From assembly GCA_020543525.1 (NCBI GenBank), contig JAHYIO010000004.1, forward strand, positions 1,178,001 through 1,242,000: a DNA stretch of 64,000 nt, read 5' to 3'. Under the pieces are notes generated by a model. The model worked only from the letters and a program-made list of their open reading frames with translations. It had not been told where the DNA came from and ran no database searches. Within the stretch, counting starts at the first letter, position 1. The number at the start of each line of letters is the position of its first letter. The position numbers and the translations under genes are program-made. This stretch comes from Coriolopsis trogii (Eukaryota > Basidiomycota > Agaricomycetes > Polyporales > Polyporaceae). Shown one piece after another: positions 32,444-45,288 of the stretch.

Positions 32444-35324
32444 TACGATATGCGGGACTGCAGTCACCATCGGACTAGTAAGCACGCCAGACAAGCACGA
32501 TAAATGCGTCGTGTACGCGGGCAGCAATCGCTTATCGAGCATTGGGGATTCGGGGTATCATACATGGGGGACAATACAAGGAGTAACTACGGGTGCGAAG
32601 TAGCTAAGTTTCGGCGCACGTTAGCTTCCCCGCGTAAGCAGGTACTAGTCCCGAGGGCCACGTAGAGGCCTGCGCCAGGAACGACTACGCCGTAGAGGCG
32701 AAAAGTCGACCGTACCTCGGGAGCCATTCTTGGCCGGGAGACTGGCCTATGCTCAACCTCCCGGAGGCTGCTTCTTCACCCCATATTTTACGCAAATCAT
32801 TGCTGAACAATGCGGTAAGCAACCTCGAGGGCGACAGAGGTGGCGCAAAGAGACATACCAATGCGTGTTTCTTTGCGACGGGCCGGGGCCTTCCCAAGTT
32901 CTCATATCCCGAACCCGGCACCGTCGCTGTTCAAGTCAAGATCGCAGGCTCCTAATGTTATATGGAATCAGCATATTAGAGGATTGACGAGGCATACTGC
33001 GTTGTCGCATATTCCATGCGTGATATGACCCGCATCCCATTCAACGGGGAGTGTCCTGAGCTCTCTGAGTACCGTCAGCGTCGTCCAGCATTGGTAGGTC
33101 GTCGAGGCGGACATACCTTTGCAGCACATCTCCCCGCTGGCGACGCGACACCTAGCATGACTGCTAAGACTGTGTCCATAGGTGCGTACGTCGCCTACCC
33201 GGTTGCGAAACCGTTGGTGCTCGCCATTGGTGTGCCAAGGTGCCAATGGACGCCGACCACCTGGCCGAGAGGGCTCTAGGCGCCGATAGCATCGGCATAC
33301 GTCGCTGTACGAGCTTGGCCCGGAGTCACTACCCTCGCAGACTCGCTGCAAGTATCATATGTAGATCCACCCGGGGGAGTCAGGTCCCTGGTCTGAATGA
33401 AGGTGGTCAGCATCGCGAGCCGAGTCTGGTCAACTACAGAAGCACACGCACGATTCAGGACGAACTCCTCGCTGGCGACGCGACACGGCGTCACCCTCCG
33501 AAGGACACATGCGGGAATGGTTGCATACATGCATACAGCAAACCTCGCAGAGACGTCAGGAGAGTGGGCTTGTGCGTACGTCGCCTACCCAGCCGCGCAC
33601 GGCCGTTGTTGGTTACGGCGCCCGTTGACGACCACCTCTCGAAAGAGCAGCGGTCGCTCCGGTTTCACCCCGACTGACACAGAGCGATACTGATGCGGGG
33701 CGCCGACGCCTGGGCACAAACACAACGCTCAACGACACGGTGCAAGCCAGCAGAGGGCCTCAGGTCGGAACGTGCTATGGCCATTGTACCGGGACGGCAC
33801 ACCACGATGCTACATGCCAGTGCGCAATGATCAGCTCCTGTATAGGGGAGAGACGAAGCAGGGACGCGTACCAATTTCACATCGAGGAGTACCTGGAACC
33901 TCGACGCTGTTGAAGGCGATGAGGAATGCGGAGAGAGGAAACCGCGCTTGACACTGACCTGGATGGCGTCGGGCCCCGGTTGGATGTGGGTCACCCGCTG
34001 AGGGCGTTGTCGAGCATGTGTTGCATGCGACGCGATTACGCTGCTGTGGTTGAGGCTGTAGGAGAGCCTTGGTGTGGGACGGAGAACATGGTGGTTGTTG
34101 GTGAAGAGAGGAGCGTCGAACTGGGGGCTTTATATAGGCGAAAGGAGGTTGACGGGCGGCGTACAAGGGATGCGTCAGCCTGGCCCAGACACCAGAAAGT
34201 GAACAAGGGACAGGCCTACTCGGGTCTGGTGACACGCGCCCAGCAATTGTTGAGCGGGGCTGGCTCTGAATCCTCTGCATCGATCATCATCGTCCTACCA
34301 GAAACGGAGAAGAAAACAAACCCCGCTCCTTCGATTGCAGTCCAGAAGACATGGGCGGCGGGTGGCCTCGAGGTACGGTCCCCACCCTGATTTTCATTTG
34401 CGATAATCAGCGGAGAAACTGCCTGCAACGTGTTCTGGTGGGAATGAGTCCCAGAGTGACTCGGATTGTATCTGCGAGTTGGACACGCACCCCAGCCTGC
34501 CCGTTCAAGACGGCGGTGTCATCCATTCGTATGCCAACCATAGTACTGCGACTCAGCAGCGCCGTTGCTGCTACATCGCCACAGTACCAACCGTGTAAGC
34601 GACATCCACAAAGAAACCTTCACGGGTTCCTCGCCACCGCGGCGAGGCCAATGCTGCTACGACTCATCAGCTTCTCATCTATGTTTACCTCTATTTGTGC
34701 GTGTGTGTACCGAGCCTAACTGCTTTGGAACGTCGCCTTATTTCAGGGCGCGTGCTCCTCCAAAACCATTCTTCCGAGTGCCCCATTCTGACATCGATGA
34801 AGAGGAGGCAATAGGGTCCAGCTTCCAAGATATCTGGAGGCACTGTAGCGTGTGCCGCAAAACGGCGCCCTAGCGCCGTCCAGTAGGAGCTTTACGTTGA
34901 TCCAGTGAGCAGCCTCTCGGACGTTTTCCGGCGTGCCCAGTCATGCGCAAGAGGATGATCTGAATCATGGATTTAGCTGTTCAGGGGCTTCGCTTCCATC
35001 CGATCCGTCGAGCGAGTGCGCACCAACGGCCACAAAGGCGTCACTTTCGAGAGTCGTCATGTCAGAGAAGGCCCATGTTTCTTGGTAATATTTTGGCTCA
35101 CCACAGTAAGCTCCTCACTTGACATGCTACCCTCCAAGTGGAAGTCTGTACAGACATCATTCACATCTGGGGCAAGGAGTCAGCGGGCCACCACTTCGCT
35201 TGTATGCATTCGTGCGCGAAAGCTGCGATTCTCACAATCACCCGAGTACTGGAGTCCAAGTGAAGCTGCTTCTTATACCCACACGAACATCAATAGAATA
35301 GGATCCAAACGAGGCTCATCAAAA
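32444..35324. other. 2.9-kb region without a recognisable gene
   Basis: Apart from a degenerate duplicated block (33129-33250 and 33468-33640), no gene could be supported. Several ORFs of 60-150 codons overlap on both strands without domain signals. A TATATAAA-like site on the minus strand near 34130 precedes a short ATG frame at about 34090 that runs into a stop after 17 codons unless spliced. Confidence 0.45.
33129..33640. repeat. Degenerate direct duplication
   Basis: CGCTGGCGACGCGACAC occurs at about 33135 and 33470, and TGCGTACGTCGCCTACCC at about 33182 and 33573. Each pair keeps the same order, and GACCACCT follows in both copies. The intervening lengths differ, so indels have accumulated. 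Confidence 0.6.
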
Positions 35325-37785
35325 CTAAATCCCACCGTATGCCACTTTCCCATCCACTATCGTGGCTGTCACTTTCGTCCCAAGTATCTCGCCAAAAGGA
35401 CGTCTCTCATCCATTATGTCCTTGTCTAGAATGACCAGATCAGCACGTTTCCCTGGCGAAAGCGACCCCAGCACGTCTTCAGCGAATGCGGCATACGCGG
35501 CGTCAAGCGTCATTCCTTTGAGCGCTTGAGCGCGGGTGAGACGCTCTTCGGAATACCTGCGATCACGCATATCGCGTCAAGCATACATGCCACTCATGAC
35601 GGAAGAGTCAAGGAGGGACGTACCAGCCGCCTTCGCCGTGAGGGCTGTTCCCTTGACTGTCGAGCCGGGAAACAGCCGCGTAGAATCCAAGGAGTGGGTT
35701 ATTGCTCTCGACGGGGAAGTCGGATCCGAGAGGAAGCACGCCATTGCGAGATAATGTCAAGAGTGATCGATATGCGTATGCGCCTCGTATACGTTCTGGG
35801 CCCTGGTGAGTATGACAATATAAAGTTAACGGATTGTATCGAGTCGATAGAGAATACACACAAGGCGTGTTTCTGCATACCACATGTCGCTCGTGCTATT
35901 GAGACTGATCAGTTTCGATTCCTAATTGTCCCGAGAATGAAGACTACGATCACTCACGCATGGGTAGGCTGCACGCTATTGATGACTGCAACAATCGTGT
36001 TAGTTTCTCGCTGGTCGTATTGAAACACCGTGCTGACCACCAAGCTCGCCAGAGCGAATGAGGTCTTCCTCCGTCATGATTTGCGAATGTTCAATGCGTG
36101 CGCGCTTTGCAACAAGCGCATTTTTGTCACCCGTCTCGTTCGCGATGGCTTCGAGAACGTCCAAGATTGCCTTGTTGGCACGGTCTCCGATAGCATGGGT
36201 ATTCTGTAGAGCTCCGATCAGCGCGATGTCACGTGGCATCCATCCCGGTGACTTACAACTGCCCAGCCCCGCATCCACCACTTCCGTACTGTCTTGTCCA
36301 GTTCTTCCTCCGTCAGGCGCATGATACCTCGCGCGTCGGGCTTGTCAGTGTAGGGCGTTAGCAGTGCAGCCCCCCACGATCCTAAAGCACCATCAGTGAA
36401 GAGTTTCACTGCGCGCATGCGCACGCGAGATTCTGGGCTTGGGTCGTCGACCTCCAGCGTCTCCTCTTCCTCCGGTGAAAGACGGACAGTATCAAGCATC
36501 GAGTAGACGCGAATCTGTATCAATGTGAGAGAAAGAACCCATGCGCAGTGCGTTCTGACGTACAGGGACTTTGCCTGCGGAGCTCATCCTGGTTCGTCAT
36601 CAGGTTACGCAGAGTTTAGGACAAGCGCGTTCAACTCACTCTTTGAACAGACGATACTCCTCGGCACTTGTCGCGGCTTCATGTACACTTGTCAAACCCA
36701 CGGAGAGTGCGTCCGTGAATGCGCGTTCGGCATACTCGAGCATGAGTTGCTTTGACCATTTTGGTACAGGAACGAGGGCTTCCGCCGCGTCGACGAATAT
36801 GCCTGTTGGCATGTCGTCTGCGTCGCGAATGATTTCGCCTCCTGTAACAGTGGTAGGGAAAGAACCACCGAGGTGCTCTTTGGTCAGCTCGAGTGCACGA
36901 GGAGAGAGCCAGATGGCGTGCCCGTCTACGCGCCGTAGGGCAATCGGAAGAGGTGCAAGAGCAGACCGGGCGGCGAAATCTGCCTGGGAGGTCTTCAGCA
37001 CCTGTTGAACGAGATGAATGCACAGACTTTGCGCACCGCTGTAGGAAACGCGCCATCGGTGTCGGCCCACCGAGTGTGGTCCCAGCCCATGGCAGTTATC
37101 CATAGGTCGGGACCGGAAGGGTGCGTCTTGACGTATTGCTCGACGAGATCAAGTAGTTCTGATAGAGATTGGGCTTCGTCAAGGCGAAGTTGCATCTTGA
37201 AGCCATACTGCAAGAGGTGAGCATGAGAATCTGTGGGAGGGTGTGTTAGGTTAAGTATTACAGAAATAAGAAAAGGGGGGTGAGACTACCTGTCAGTCCG
37301 GGGACAACGATTGAGCCCTCGGGTACGTGGAATACGGGGAGTAGTTTTTTGGCAGAAGGCTCATTGCCATAGAACTTTCGGATGAGCTCATTCTGGTAAG
37401 CATCCCAATACGATTGGACCTCGGCTATACACCAGACCGCGGCATACATGTGAGTAACGCTTGGGCAATCATTGGCATAGGGTCGGGAGGCATCCTACCG
37501 ACCTAGTGTGCCGGTGGCAGAGATTGTAGTCTTGTCGACTACTATGCAGTCCACGTAGGGTGTCGCACCATCGACGGTGTATATCTTGCCAGGTTGGGCG
37601 CAAAGAGCGTAAGAGGGAGGCAGAGCGGTGACGGCGGACAGGCTCTTTGTATGAGAGTAGTAGTATGTTGAAAGGCCGGCTGCAGCAGATGCAAAGAGAG
37701 TCCATATCACCTGTCTCTTGGCAGAGCCGTCTGACTGTATGGTTAGAGGAGGCCGCTGAGCGGCGGGCTTTCTGTGTGTCGCCAT
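35325..37785 (-). CDS. Membrane-anchored amidohydrolase, YtcJ-like (Amidohydro_3 family)
   Basis: This metal-dependent hydrolase family cleaves amide or related C-N bonds; its fungal substrates are mostly unknown. The start ATG at 37785 gives MATHRKPAAQRPPL, then one predicted transmembrane segment (VIWTLFASAAAGLSTYYYS), suggesting an anchor with the catalytic part on the far side. Family signatures in order: GKIYTVDGATPYVDCIVV, the HxH metal motif across an intron (VPGLT / DSHAHLLQYGFK), LRRVDGHAIWLS, VKLFTDGALGSWGAALL, NTHAIGDRANKAILDVLEA, RIEHSQIMTEEDL, LPLGSDFPVESNNPL and the C-terminal strand GKRADLVILDKDIM. The gene is split into about eight exons. Length is near 600 residues, as usual for YtcJ-like enzymes. 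It is divergent from the GH92 gene. Confidence 0.88.
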
Positions 37786-38733
37786 TCCGGATCGGTATCT
37801 AGTCTTCGTGGAGCGACCGGTCTCAGTACTGTGTCAGTCTTAGTCTTGAGTTGGTGCAATATTATAGGCAACGACTTCACCTAGCGCCCATGATGGACCG
37901 GCCTCGGACACGTGTTCGACTTCCGAATCCGGTAGCCAGCCTCCGTGTGTCCCCTGGGAGCGCTTGAGCACTGATCAGGTCCTGCCACTTGGAACGTATG
38001 CAAACGTGGACATGCTAGTAGCCGCTGCTCTGGTGGCTCACTCTGAATACATCAGTACACCGGGTACGCGTACACCAGCATAGTATATCTGACAGCCCGT
38101 GACAGATATTGGTCACTACTAACCATATGAATGCCTGTGCATCAGGCGGTTTTATCCATCTCCGTAGCGACTGGCGCAACAGTGGTTCCTCCGAGTCGTA
38201 TGTGTAACCTCCGCTCGTATCTCTTGGCGGTGCTAACCCTGGCCTCTATAAGCAGTTCCTGCGCTCTATGCCTGGTATCAGCCCTATGTACATCAGGGAA
38301 GAAAGCAGGATCACCGCCATCCTCGATATAGAAGGTTGCGCCAGGTATAGCGACCTCCTCAAGGACAGTGAGGCCGTCTCGGCAACGGCGAACAACGTGC
38401 GTGAGTACTAGGAGTTCTAAGGCCTAGGCTAGGGATCTTGTGGGTCGCATCCACGGTCGCGCTCTCAATGGACGATGCGTCTGATATCGTGGGCCGACGC
38501 GAACCCCCCAGCACGCGCAGATTGCCGTCATTGCATCTTCTGAACGAGCTCATGGGTCGTTGCGGCACCGGGTTGTGGCAGCTGACATGGCGCAGACCAA
38601 GTAGCCATATGGCCGAAGTCGCGATCACGGCGAGCACATGAGACGGTGCCTGTGTACATAAGATGCGGTGGGGATGCTGAAGCCTGCCCTCCTCGTGCAT
38701 CTCTACCGCACACACCCCGGAGACGGTAGCGCC
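37786..38733. other. Divergent intergenic region of 0.95 kb
   Basis: It separates the amidohydrolase and GH92 starts. One protein-like frame at about 38230-38410 (plus strand) contains MYIREESRITAILDIEG but has no identified start or partner exon. Confidence 0.4.
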
Positions 38734-41284
38734 ATGACGTGCGTCCTTTCGTATTTGGCGCTGGTCGGGACGGCGCTTGCCCAGACTGCAGACTACACTC
38801 AATTCGTCGATCCATTGTAAGTAGCTATAGCATCATATGTCACCACTCAGAACTGATTGACATATCCTAGCCATGGTACCGAAAACGGCGGCAACACCTT
38901 TCCCGGCGTCGTTCCTGGTGAGCCGCCGTGCACCCCAATGCCCGACCGGCTTCAAGTACTAATCTATCGCAGCACCTTTCTCCGTCGTCAAGCTCGGTGT
39001 TGACGTCTCTTCCGGTACGACCGACGCCTACTCTGGCTACCTCGCCTCCGGGAACGTGACTGGGTTCAGCATGCTCCACGAGAGCGGAACGGGCGGTGCG
39101 CCCAAGTACGGCGTTGTCTCGCAACTACCCGTAACCGGTACCGTTTCCAACCCCCTCGCCACCCTCAGCGTCGCGCGTGCTGTGGCAGACCAGGCGAGCG
39201 TGGGTCATTATCGCTCCTCGCTCGCCAATGGTGTTACTGTGGATCTTGCTGGGACGAATCATGCTGGCTTCTATGCCTACCGCTTCCCATCTGGAGGCGG
39301 CTCTGTGATTGTCGATGTTTCACACGTCCTGCCATCGTTCCGGGGCTTGGGATGGGGGCAGGCCTACGCCGGAGGTGGATTCGAGATATTCGAGGACGGA
39401 CATTATGAGGGTAACGGGACGTATAACAATGGTTGGAACCTTGGTGAGTGATTACATCGTCGGATCCTGCTCGACCGGCCTGACGATATGATAGCACCTA
39501 ACTGGACTATTTACTTCTGCGGGAGGTTTAATATCACCGCCTGGAGCAGGAAGACGTTCTCTGGCAACGGGACGACCCTCACGCAATATGGCCAACAAGC
39601 TGCTGTCAACGGAACAGAGCGTCTAGGAGGCGTCTTCACTTTCAATGCGACTTCTCTCTCCTCAAGAGTAGGCGTCTCCTTCGTGTCGGCTCAGAAAGCC
39701 TGTGGGTACCTGGAGGATGAGTTGCCTCCCGAGGCGACCCTGGACTCCCTGATCAGCGCTTCACAAGCGACTTGGAACGCTCAGGTTCTCTCCAAGGTCA
39801 CAACAACCGAGACGAACACTACGTACTTGACACAGCTGTACTCAAGCTTGTACGGGACACAACTCATCCCGTCCAACCGTACGGGCGAGAACCCTTTGTG
39901 GCAGTCTGAAGAGCCATACTACGATGACTGTGAGTGTCAATTCGGTACATTGTATTCAGACTTTGCTGACGAGAAGGTTAGGGTTCACGCTATGGGACCT
40001 CTTCCGCTGTGCTACACCGTTGATGCAAGTCCTCCAGCCGGCAGCATACGAGGAGCAGATTCGGTCTTTCATCGACATTTGGAGGCATGATGGGTTTATG
40101 CCTGATGCTAGATCGTCCAACTGGAATGGCCGTGTACAAGGTGGCAGCAATGCAGACAACGTCCTTGCTGATGCGTTCGTGAAGGGCGTAAGGGGTGCCG
40201 TGAACTGGGAAGATGGCTATAGTGAGTCTTGGCAGTCGCCGGTGTGTCCGCGTGAATCTATACTAATGATAATTTAGGCGCAATGATCACTGATGCGGAA
40301 CATATGCCCGCAAACAGTTTTGATCGTTCTACGGCGCCGGACGTGTCATCGACCAAGGAAGGGCGCGGAGCTCTCCCCGACTGGCTCAAGTATGGCTGGA
40401 TTACGCCCGCCTACTCTCGAGCGGTCTCTCGGGCCGTGGAGTACTCAGCGAACGACTTCGGTCTCTACCAGGTGGCTCACGGACTCGGTCGGAGCGAGGA
40501 CGCTGCCAAATATCTCAATAGATCTCGCAACTGGCGCAATCATTGGAACCCCGATGCAACGGCTCTAGGATTTAGCGGTTTCGTAGTGCCGCGCAACGCC
40601 AACGGCACGTTCGTACAGCAAGATCCTCTGGCCTGCGGCGGGTGCTACTGGGGTGACCCATACTACGAGGATAACCCGTACACGTACAGCTTCAACGCGG
40701 TACACGATATGCAAGAGACGATCAGCCGGTCGGGAGGTGCATCCGGTTTCATCGACCGTCTGAACGCCTTCTTCTCGCAAAACATATACAACCCAGGCAA
40801 CGAGCCGAGCTTCACGACGCCCTACCTGTACAACTACGTCGGCCGACAGGAGCTCACCGTGCGTCAGATCCGCAACACGGGTTACAACAGATACAACGCG
40901 GGGCGGGGCGGCATTCCGGGCAACAGCGACGCGGGAGCGATGCAGAGCTGGATTCTGTGGAACATGATCGGCCTCTATCCGGTGACAGGGCAGACAACGT
41001 TCCTTGTGGGGAGCCCGTGGTTCGAGCAGCTGTCGATTTCGCTGGGCGGCGGAAAGGTCTTGAACATCACGTCCAACGTCGGGGCGCAAGCTCAGCGAGA
41101 GCAGAGTGCGTTCTACGTGCAGAGCCTGAAGGTAAATGGCGTACCTTGGGATAGGGCGTGGGTGACGTGGGAAGATGTCTTCGCGAATGGCGGGACGTTG
41201 GAGTTTGTGCTCGGCCCGTCATCACAGACCTGGGCGACTGGGGATCCTCCTCCAAGCCCGGCTTCGGTTGCTGCTGACGTATGA
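38734..41284 (+). CDS. Secreted GH92 alpha-1,2-mannosidase
   Basis: GH92 enzymes are calcium-dependent exo-alpha-mannosidases that trim mannans and N-glycans. The first exon (38734-38816) encodes the signal peptide MTCVLSYLALVGTALA, then QTADYTQFVDP. The next exon continues FHGTENGGNTFPGVVP, the family's N-terminal VDPFxGTxxxxxTFPG pattern. Further family features are SGYLASGNVTGFSMLHESG, YDD(W)FTLWDLFRC across an intron, GFMPDARSSNWNGRVQGGSN, GNEPSFTTPYLYNYVGR and GIPGNSDAGAMQSWILWNMI with GLYPVTG, which surround the active site in characterised members. About six exons; the last is long (40281-41284). Length is roughly 780 residues, usual for fungal GH92. Several N-glycosylation sequons are present. 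A secreted role in mannan use is inferred from the signal peptide. Confidence 0.93.
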
Positions 41285-42329
41285 GGCCTGAAGGCCGACC
41301 TGTACGAGTCGCGGCGGTCTCAGACGCCGACATACGACACACGCTACGGAAGCGCGCAGCGACTCTACCAATATCGGGACTGTGTGGGCTGCATCATGAA
41401 CGCGGGGAGGAGGAAGTTGAGTACGTAGGAGGTTGTACATACCGTTGACTGAGTGGAATTGACGAAAGGACAGTCGGAATAAGCTTGCACGGCAAAAGGA
41501 AGTGACAAGCGCCCTTCCGGATCCGAATATGGCAAGCAGTCCTTGGGCTCGACTCTCTCATCGGAGTCTCTGCAGTAACAACCATATGCATCAATCTCCT
41601 TCATCATCCTCGCTGTACGTCGGACCCTTACCAAGAATTCAACAACATCAACGTCATCACTACATATCGACCAACATATACTTGGTAGAGAATGATCACA
41701 TCAGTCGCAGCAGGGGCAAGCCTCGGCACTGCGGAAACGAGAGATGAACAAATTCACAATCATTGTCATCGCCTTCCACGCTGCACCTGGCAAGGTCAAG
41801 CTTGAGTCAGACTCCGACCTCTGGGAATGGGTACTGGAGGACTGCCTCTGCTCTATTCCTGTGTATCCTTGGCTGTGTATCTTTGCATGGTCAATACTCA
41901 GACAAATCGTGGGGGCAGTGAGTACCACAACCTTTCATTCGCAGTTCACTTGAAAGGACAGATTGTGTACACTCGTCAACTCTTGATCGGATCCTTCCGC
42001 GGCATGTGTCTCCCGATGGAGTCCGATTGTAGATATGGAGTCGACTGTGACCATGGTGAGTTCCAAGAGCCTGGTGCCTACGTTTAACACCCCGTTCGAT
42101 GGCCCTGCTTCTCATGGTTCAATGTCATAGACCTCCTCTTCGTCTTTGCGTATTCTACCCCTTGTATTCTTGCTCTCTATTGCCCTTTCGCTCCCTTTCC
42201 TCTGCCCGCCCTTGCTAAAACGAGCTCCCGTTGCCTTGTTCTACTCTTGTGCAGTGGTTTATCGTGTTGCCTTAACTTATTCGGATTTTTAGTGTTGCTT
42301 TCGAGTGGCCGTTTATTACCAACTCCTAT
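41285..42329. other. Region upstream of the membrane-protein pair
   Basis: A possible exon at 41826-42056 (starting MGTGGLPLLYS, with the hydrophobic run YSCVSLAVYLCMV) might be a signal-peptide exon of the next gene, but no clean splice link was found. Confidence 0.35.
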
Positions 42330-43281
42330 ATGGCACCATCGACTGCGACAGCAACGATCCCACAGTCAGGTCTTGACCAGACTATTGGTAAGCTTGTATG
42401 CCGTATGACCGTCTCTTTCGTTCTGATCTGCGCCTACTAGGTGTCTCAATGGGCAACACCCTGAATCCCCTGGATGCTGGATTTGTTGGACCAGCGACCA
42501 CGATTGTGGCCGAAGATGGGACGGTTGGCCCCTTGCTGCTTGACCCCACAGGCACTACTTCTGTCGGGAGCATCTCTACCTTTTTTTCCACCCCTCGTGC
42601 AGTGTCTCCGTCACAGACCCTCCGTGCTGTCCCGTCAGTTTTGGTCAGTACTGAGGCGTTATCCGACACCCGAGTGCACAAAGCGCTCGTGGGCGTAGCG
42701 GGAGCTCTGTCCGTCGTGATTATCGTAGCGACATGCTTCTTGATATACAAGTACAGACGGCGGAGACGCAATGACGGTATGCATACACCTACTCCAATGT
42801 CATCTCACAGACTCTAAACATCAGCAGGAGCCCAGACGGAGAGGAAGACCACTCGTACGTTTCCCTCTAACTGAATCAATGTTTTCCACGTCATCTCGAC
42901 TAACGCTCACAGATCGCCGGCCAAACGATGCTCAGTTGACGCACGTACCTGACGACCCGTTCGCCGATACCTACCAATGCAGGCCACTCCCGAGCGTACC
43001 TGCGAGCGATCCGGCAGGTACGTCCCTTTTTGACGGTCGTCCAGACGATGCTGCTCACAACGTGCACAGAAGTCAAACGAAGCATTTACTGCGAGAAGGA
43101 TGCTGGGAGCGTTTACGTTCTCGATGGAGAGTCTATATATGGAGACAACGGAGCATCGGTGAAAGGTATCCTCCCACCTGCGTACGATGACCTCCCCGCT
43201 GGCGTCCGAATGCATATGTCGTCGCCGCCGCTTATCAGTCCTGCGTTGGGAGAGAGTGCTTCAGACAGGAGGCACGAATGA
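42330..43281 (+). CDS. Single-pass membrane protein with Ser/Thr-rich ectodomain, copy 1
   Basis: The model starts at MAPSTATATIPQSG (42330); an intron with donor GTAAGC joins DQTIG to VSMGNTLNP. The ectodomain-like part is rich in Thr, Ser, Val and Pro (GPATTIVAEDGTVGPLLLDP). One transmembrane helix (LVGVAGALSVVIIVATCFLI) is followed at once by a basic stop-transfer stretch (YKYRRRRRND). Two more introns lead to a cytoplasmic tail with DDPFADTYQCRPLPSVPA and SIYGDNGASVKGILPPAYDD, ending at 43281. The layout resembles the wall-sensor-like or orphan membrane proteins common in basidiomycetes; no family name can be given. The true 5' end may lie upstream, because this model has no signal peptide. 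A related, damaged copy follows. Confidence 0.6.
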
Positions 43282-43499
43282 TATGTGACTGCAGGGAGGT
43301 ATGTGTGTGCTTCGATGCCACCTTTGATCCTACATTCAAATGATACTCAACGACACCTATGAAGATTATAGAGGATACAACATGTCAATGTCCGAGGGGC
43401 ATAGGCCAAGCTTTCTTCATAGGATCTGTATGCGGCAATAAGATTGCTAGTGCGGTCATAGCACGGTGATTTTGTGTCCATTCGGGCGTGCATGATAGA

Positions 43500-44606
43500 G
43501 TTTTGTCCATCCCGGCATACAATCGGTCACATTTTCACTGCCGTGGCTTTTGTCGGACTCCCAAGCTGCTGTTACCGTCATCGCTAAGGGCAACGTTGCA
43601 GCAACAAACACAGGAGGCACCCATCCAGATACCCATAAACCCAGCGCTTCAAAGTCTTGCGAGTTAGGTGAGCCTCCAATTTGTCTTCATCGATACTGGC
43701 CTCGGATCTACAATGACCCTGTACTTGTATAGATGGTCATCTAACTGGATACCATGCTGTAGGTCATGTGGATCCTGCCGTTACTGTCGAGACAGCAATA
43801 ACCGCCGGGCCCTTGGCGTTCGACCCAAACGCCACGGGCTTGGTGACCGGATGGGTGCCATGGTAGAAGGGTCCACACCGGTAATCTCGCTGTTTCCGAG
43901 TGTAGTCCCTTCAAGCACTTCAGCGGCCCCTTCAAGCGTCTCAGCAGCGCCTTCAGACATTCCGATCAAACATCCCGCTTGCACCCATCATCGTCGGGAT
44001 CGTGGTAGCAGTGGCAGCGGCCGGGATCCTCATGTACTTGTATACTGGCAGACGTCGACATTGTTGGCATCGGCGCTCAGTAAGTTAGGAGATGCACAAA
44101 TTGGACATCAAGCAAATCACTGCTACGGCGCACGAACCACGGCAAACTATTTGTGGATGAGCCACCTACTCTCTGTTAGTGGGCGAATGATGTGCTCTAT
44201 CCGTGCTGCTCTAAAACAACTATGTCCAGGACACGCCCGAACGAATCACGATGTGGAGACGCGTAGCATATACACCGGGAACGATGGGGATCTCTTCAAA
44301 GACAACGCGACGTCGGTGGGTAGTACTCTCCTCCCCAGTGCGTACGATGCTTGTCTCCCCTGGGCAGACGATTTACGGACCTATTGTGTGGGGGGATGGA
44401 CGGTCCTCAACGTACGATGCCGACTCCTGCCCACCCTCGTATGACGGCCACCCCCGTAGCCGAAACTCTGCGCGATCGCGACAACGTTCATTGCCACCCA
44501 TACCTCCCTGTTATGGGTCGTGCTACCACGACGCCGGCAATGACTGCAGCGGAGAAACCAAGTCATATGCTCGGGTTTGGCACGGATGAGGAGGCCACCG
44601 TGCGAT
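43500..44606 (+). pseudogene. Decayed tandem copy of the single-pass membrane protein gene
   Basis: Pieces of the same protein appear in the same order but in three frames: VTVETAITAGPLAFDPNATG (about 43768-43830), a Ser/Pro run PSVVPSSTSAAPSSVSAAPS in a second frame (about 43895-43955), and the membrane helix LAPIIVGIVVAVAAAGILMY with basic TGRRRH in a third frame (about 43980-44060), followed by a good GTAAGT donor. The tail SIYTGNDGDLFKDNATSVGS, then LLPSAYDACLPW, aligns with the end of copy 1. At least two frame changes without plausible introns suggest a pseudogene; sequencing error or unusual splicing would be the alternatives. Confidence 0.5.
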
Positions 44607-45288
44607 GACCGTAGCTTGCATGTGTATGTAATACTATCGTGTAGCGGACCGTTCTCTCAAAGTCAATCTATGTAATCATCACAAACCAACCCAAGCTCAG
44701 GATCGCATGATGACAGAGTGGTATCAAGCTTGACCCAGACTTACTAATACTACTACTGTACACAAAAACACCCTCAAATCGACCGGGTAATAAGCAAAGC
44801 ATCAAACACATATGCAACAGCTTGGACAAATCATGACCATAAACAATAGGGCAACGTTGTGGCAAGGATGAGATGAGATTGATGATTCAAGCGAAAGAGG
44901 AAGAACAACCCAGGGATACAAATTGTGCGCGCCGACAGCGACAGACAGATCAACGATAGGATATAGGCAGCTGGTTCGACGGACTAGGCAGGAGCAGGAG
45001 GAGGTGAGAGGAGGGTGAGATTTACGCGAAAAACTACGGTGTCCTATAGACGGGCAAAGCGTGGGTAATGCGAGGGCTGCGGCGGCTTCTTCTACTACAT
45101 ATGCGACATGCGACATGCGAAAATCATGATCAGGAGACGTGAGATGTGACGTGTCCTCCTTCAGAGGACGATGGGTGCTGGGTGCGATACCGAGTAAGTA
45201 AACATAGGACATGAACATACGAGCTGTAGACTTGTGGTTTGAATGTACAGAACAAGACAAGAACAATGCGGGAACAGACGACACAGCT
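44607..45288. other. Convergent intergenic region
   Basis: No coding frame, repeat or RNA gene was recognised. It contains the 3' ends of the membrane-protein pseudogene and KAP95. Confidence 0.45.

Noticed and set aside
34030..34140. Minus-strand TATATAAA-like site followed by an ATG (MFSVPHQGSPTASTTAA)
   Set aside because: The frame stops after 17 codons; splicing would extend it to only about 43 residues with no recognisable feature, so it was not called a gene.
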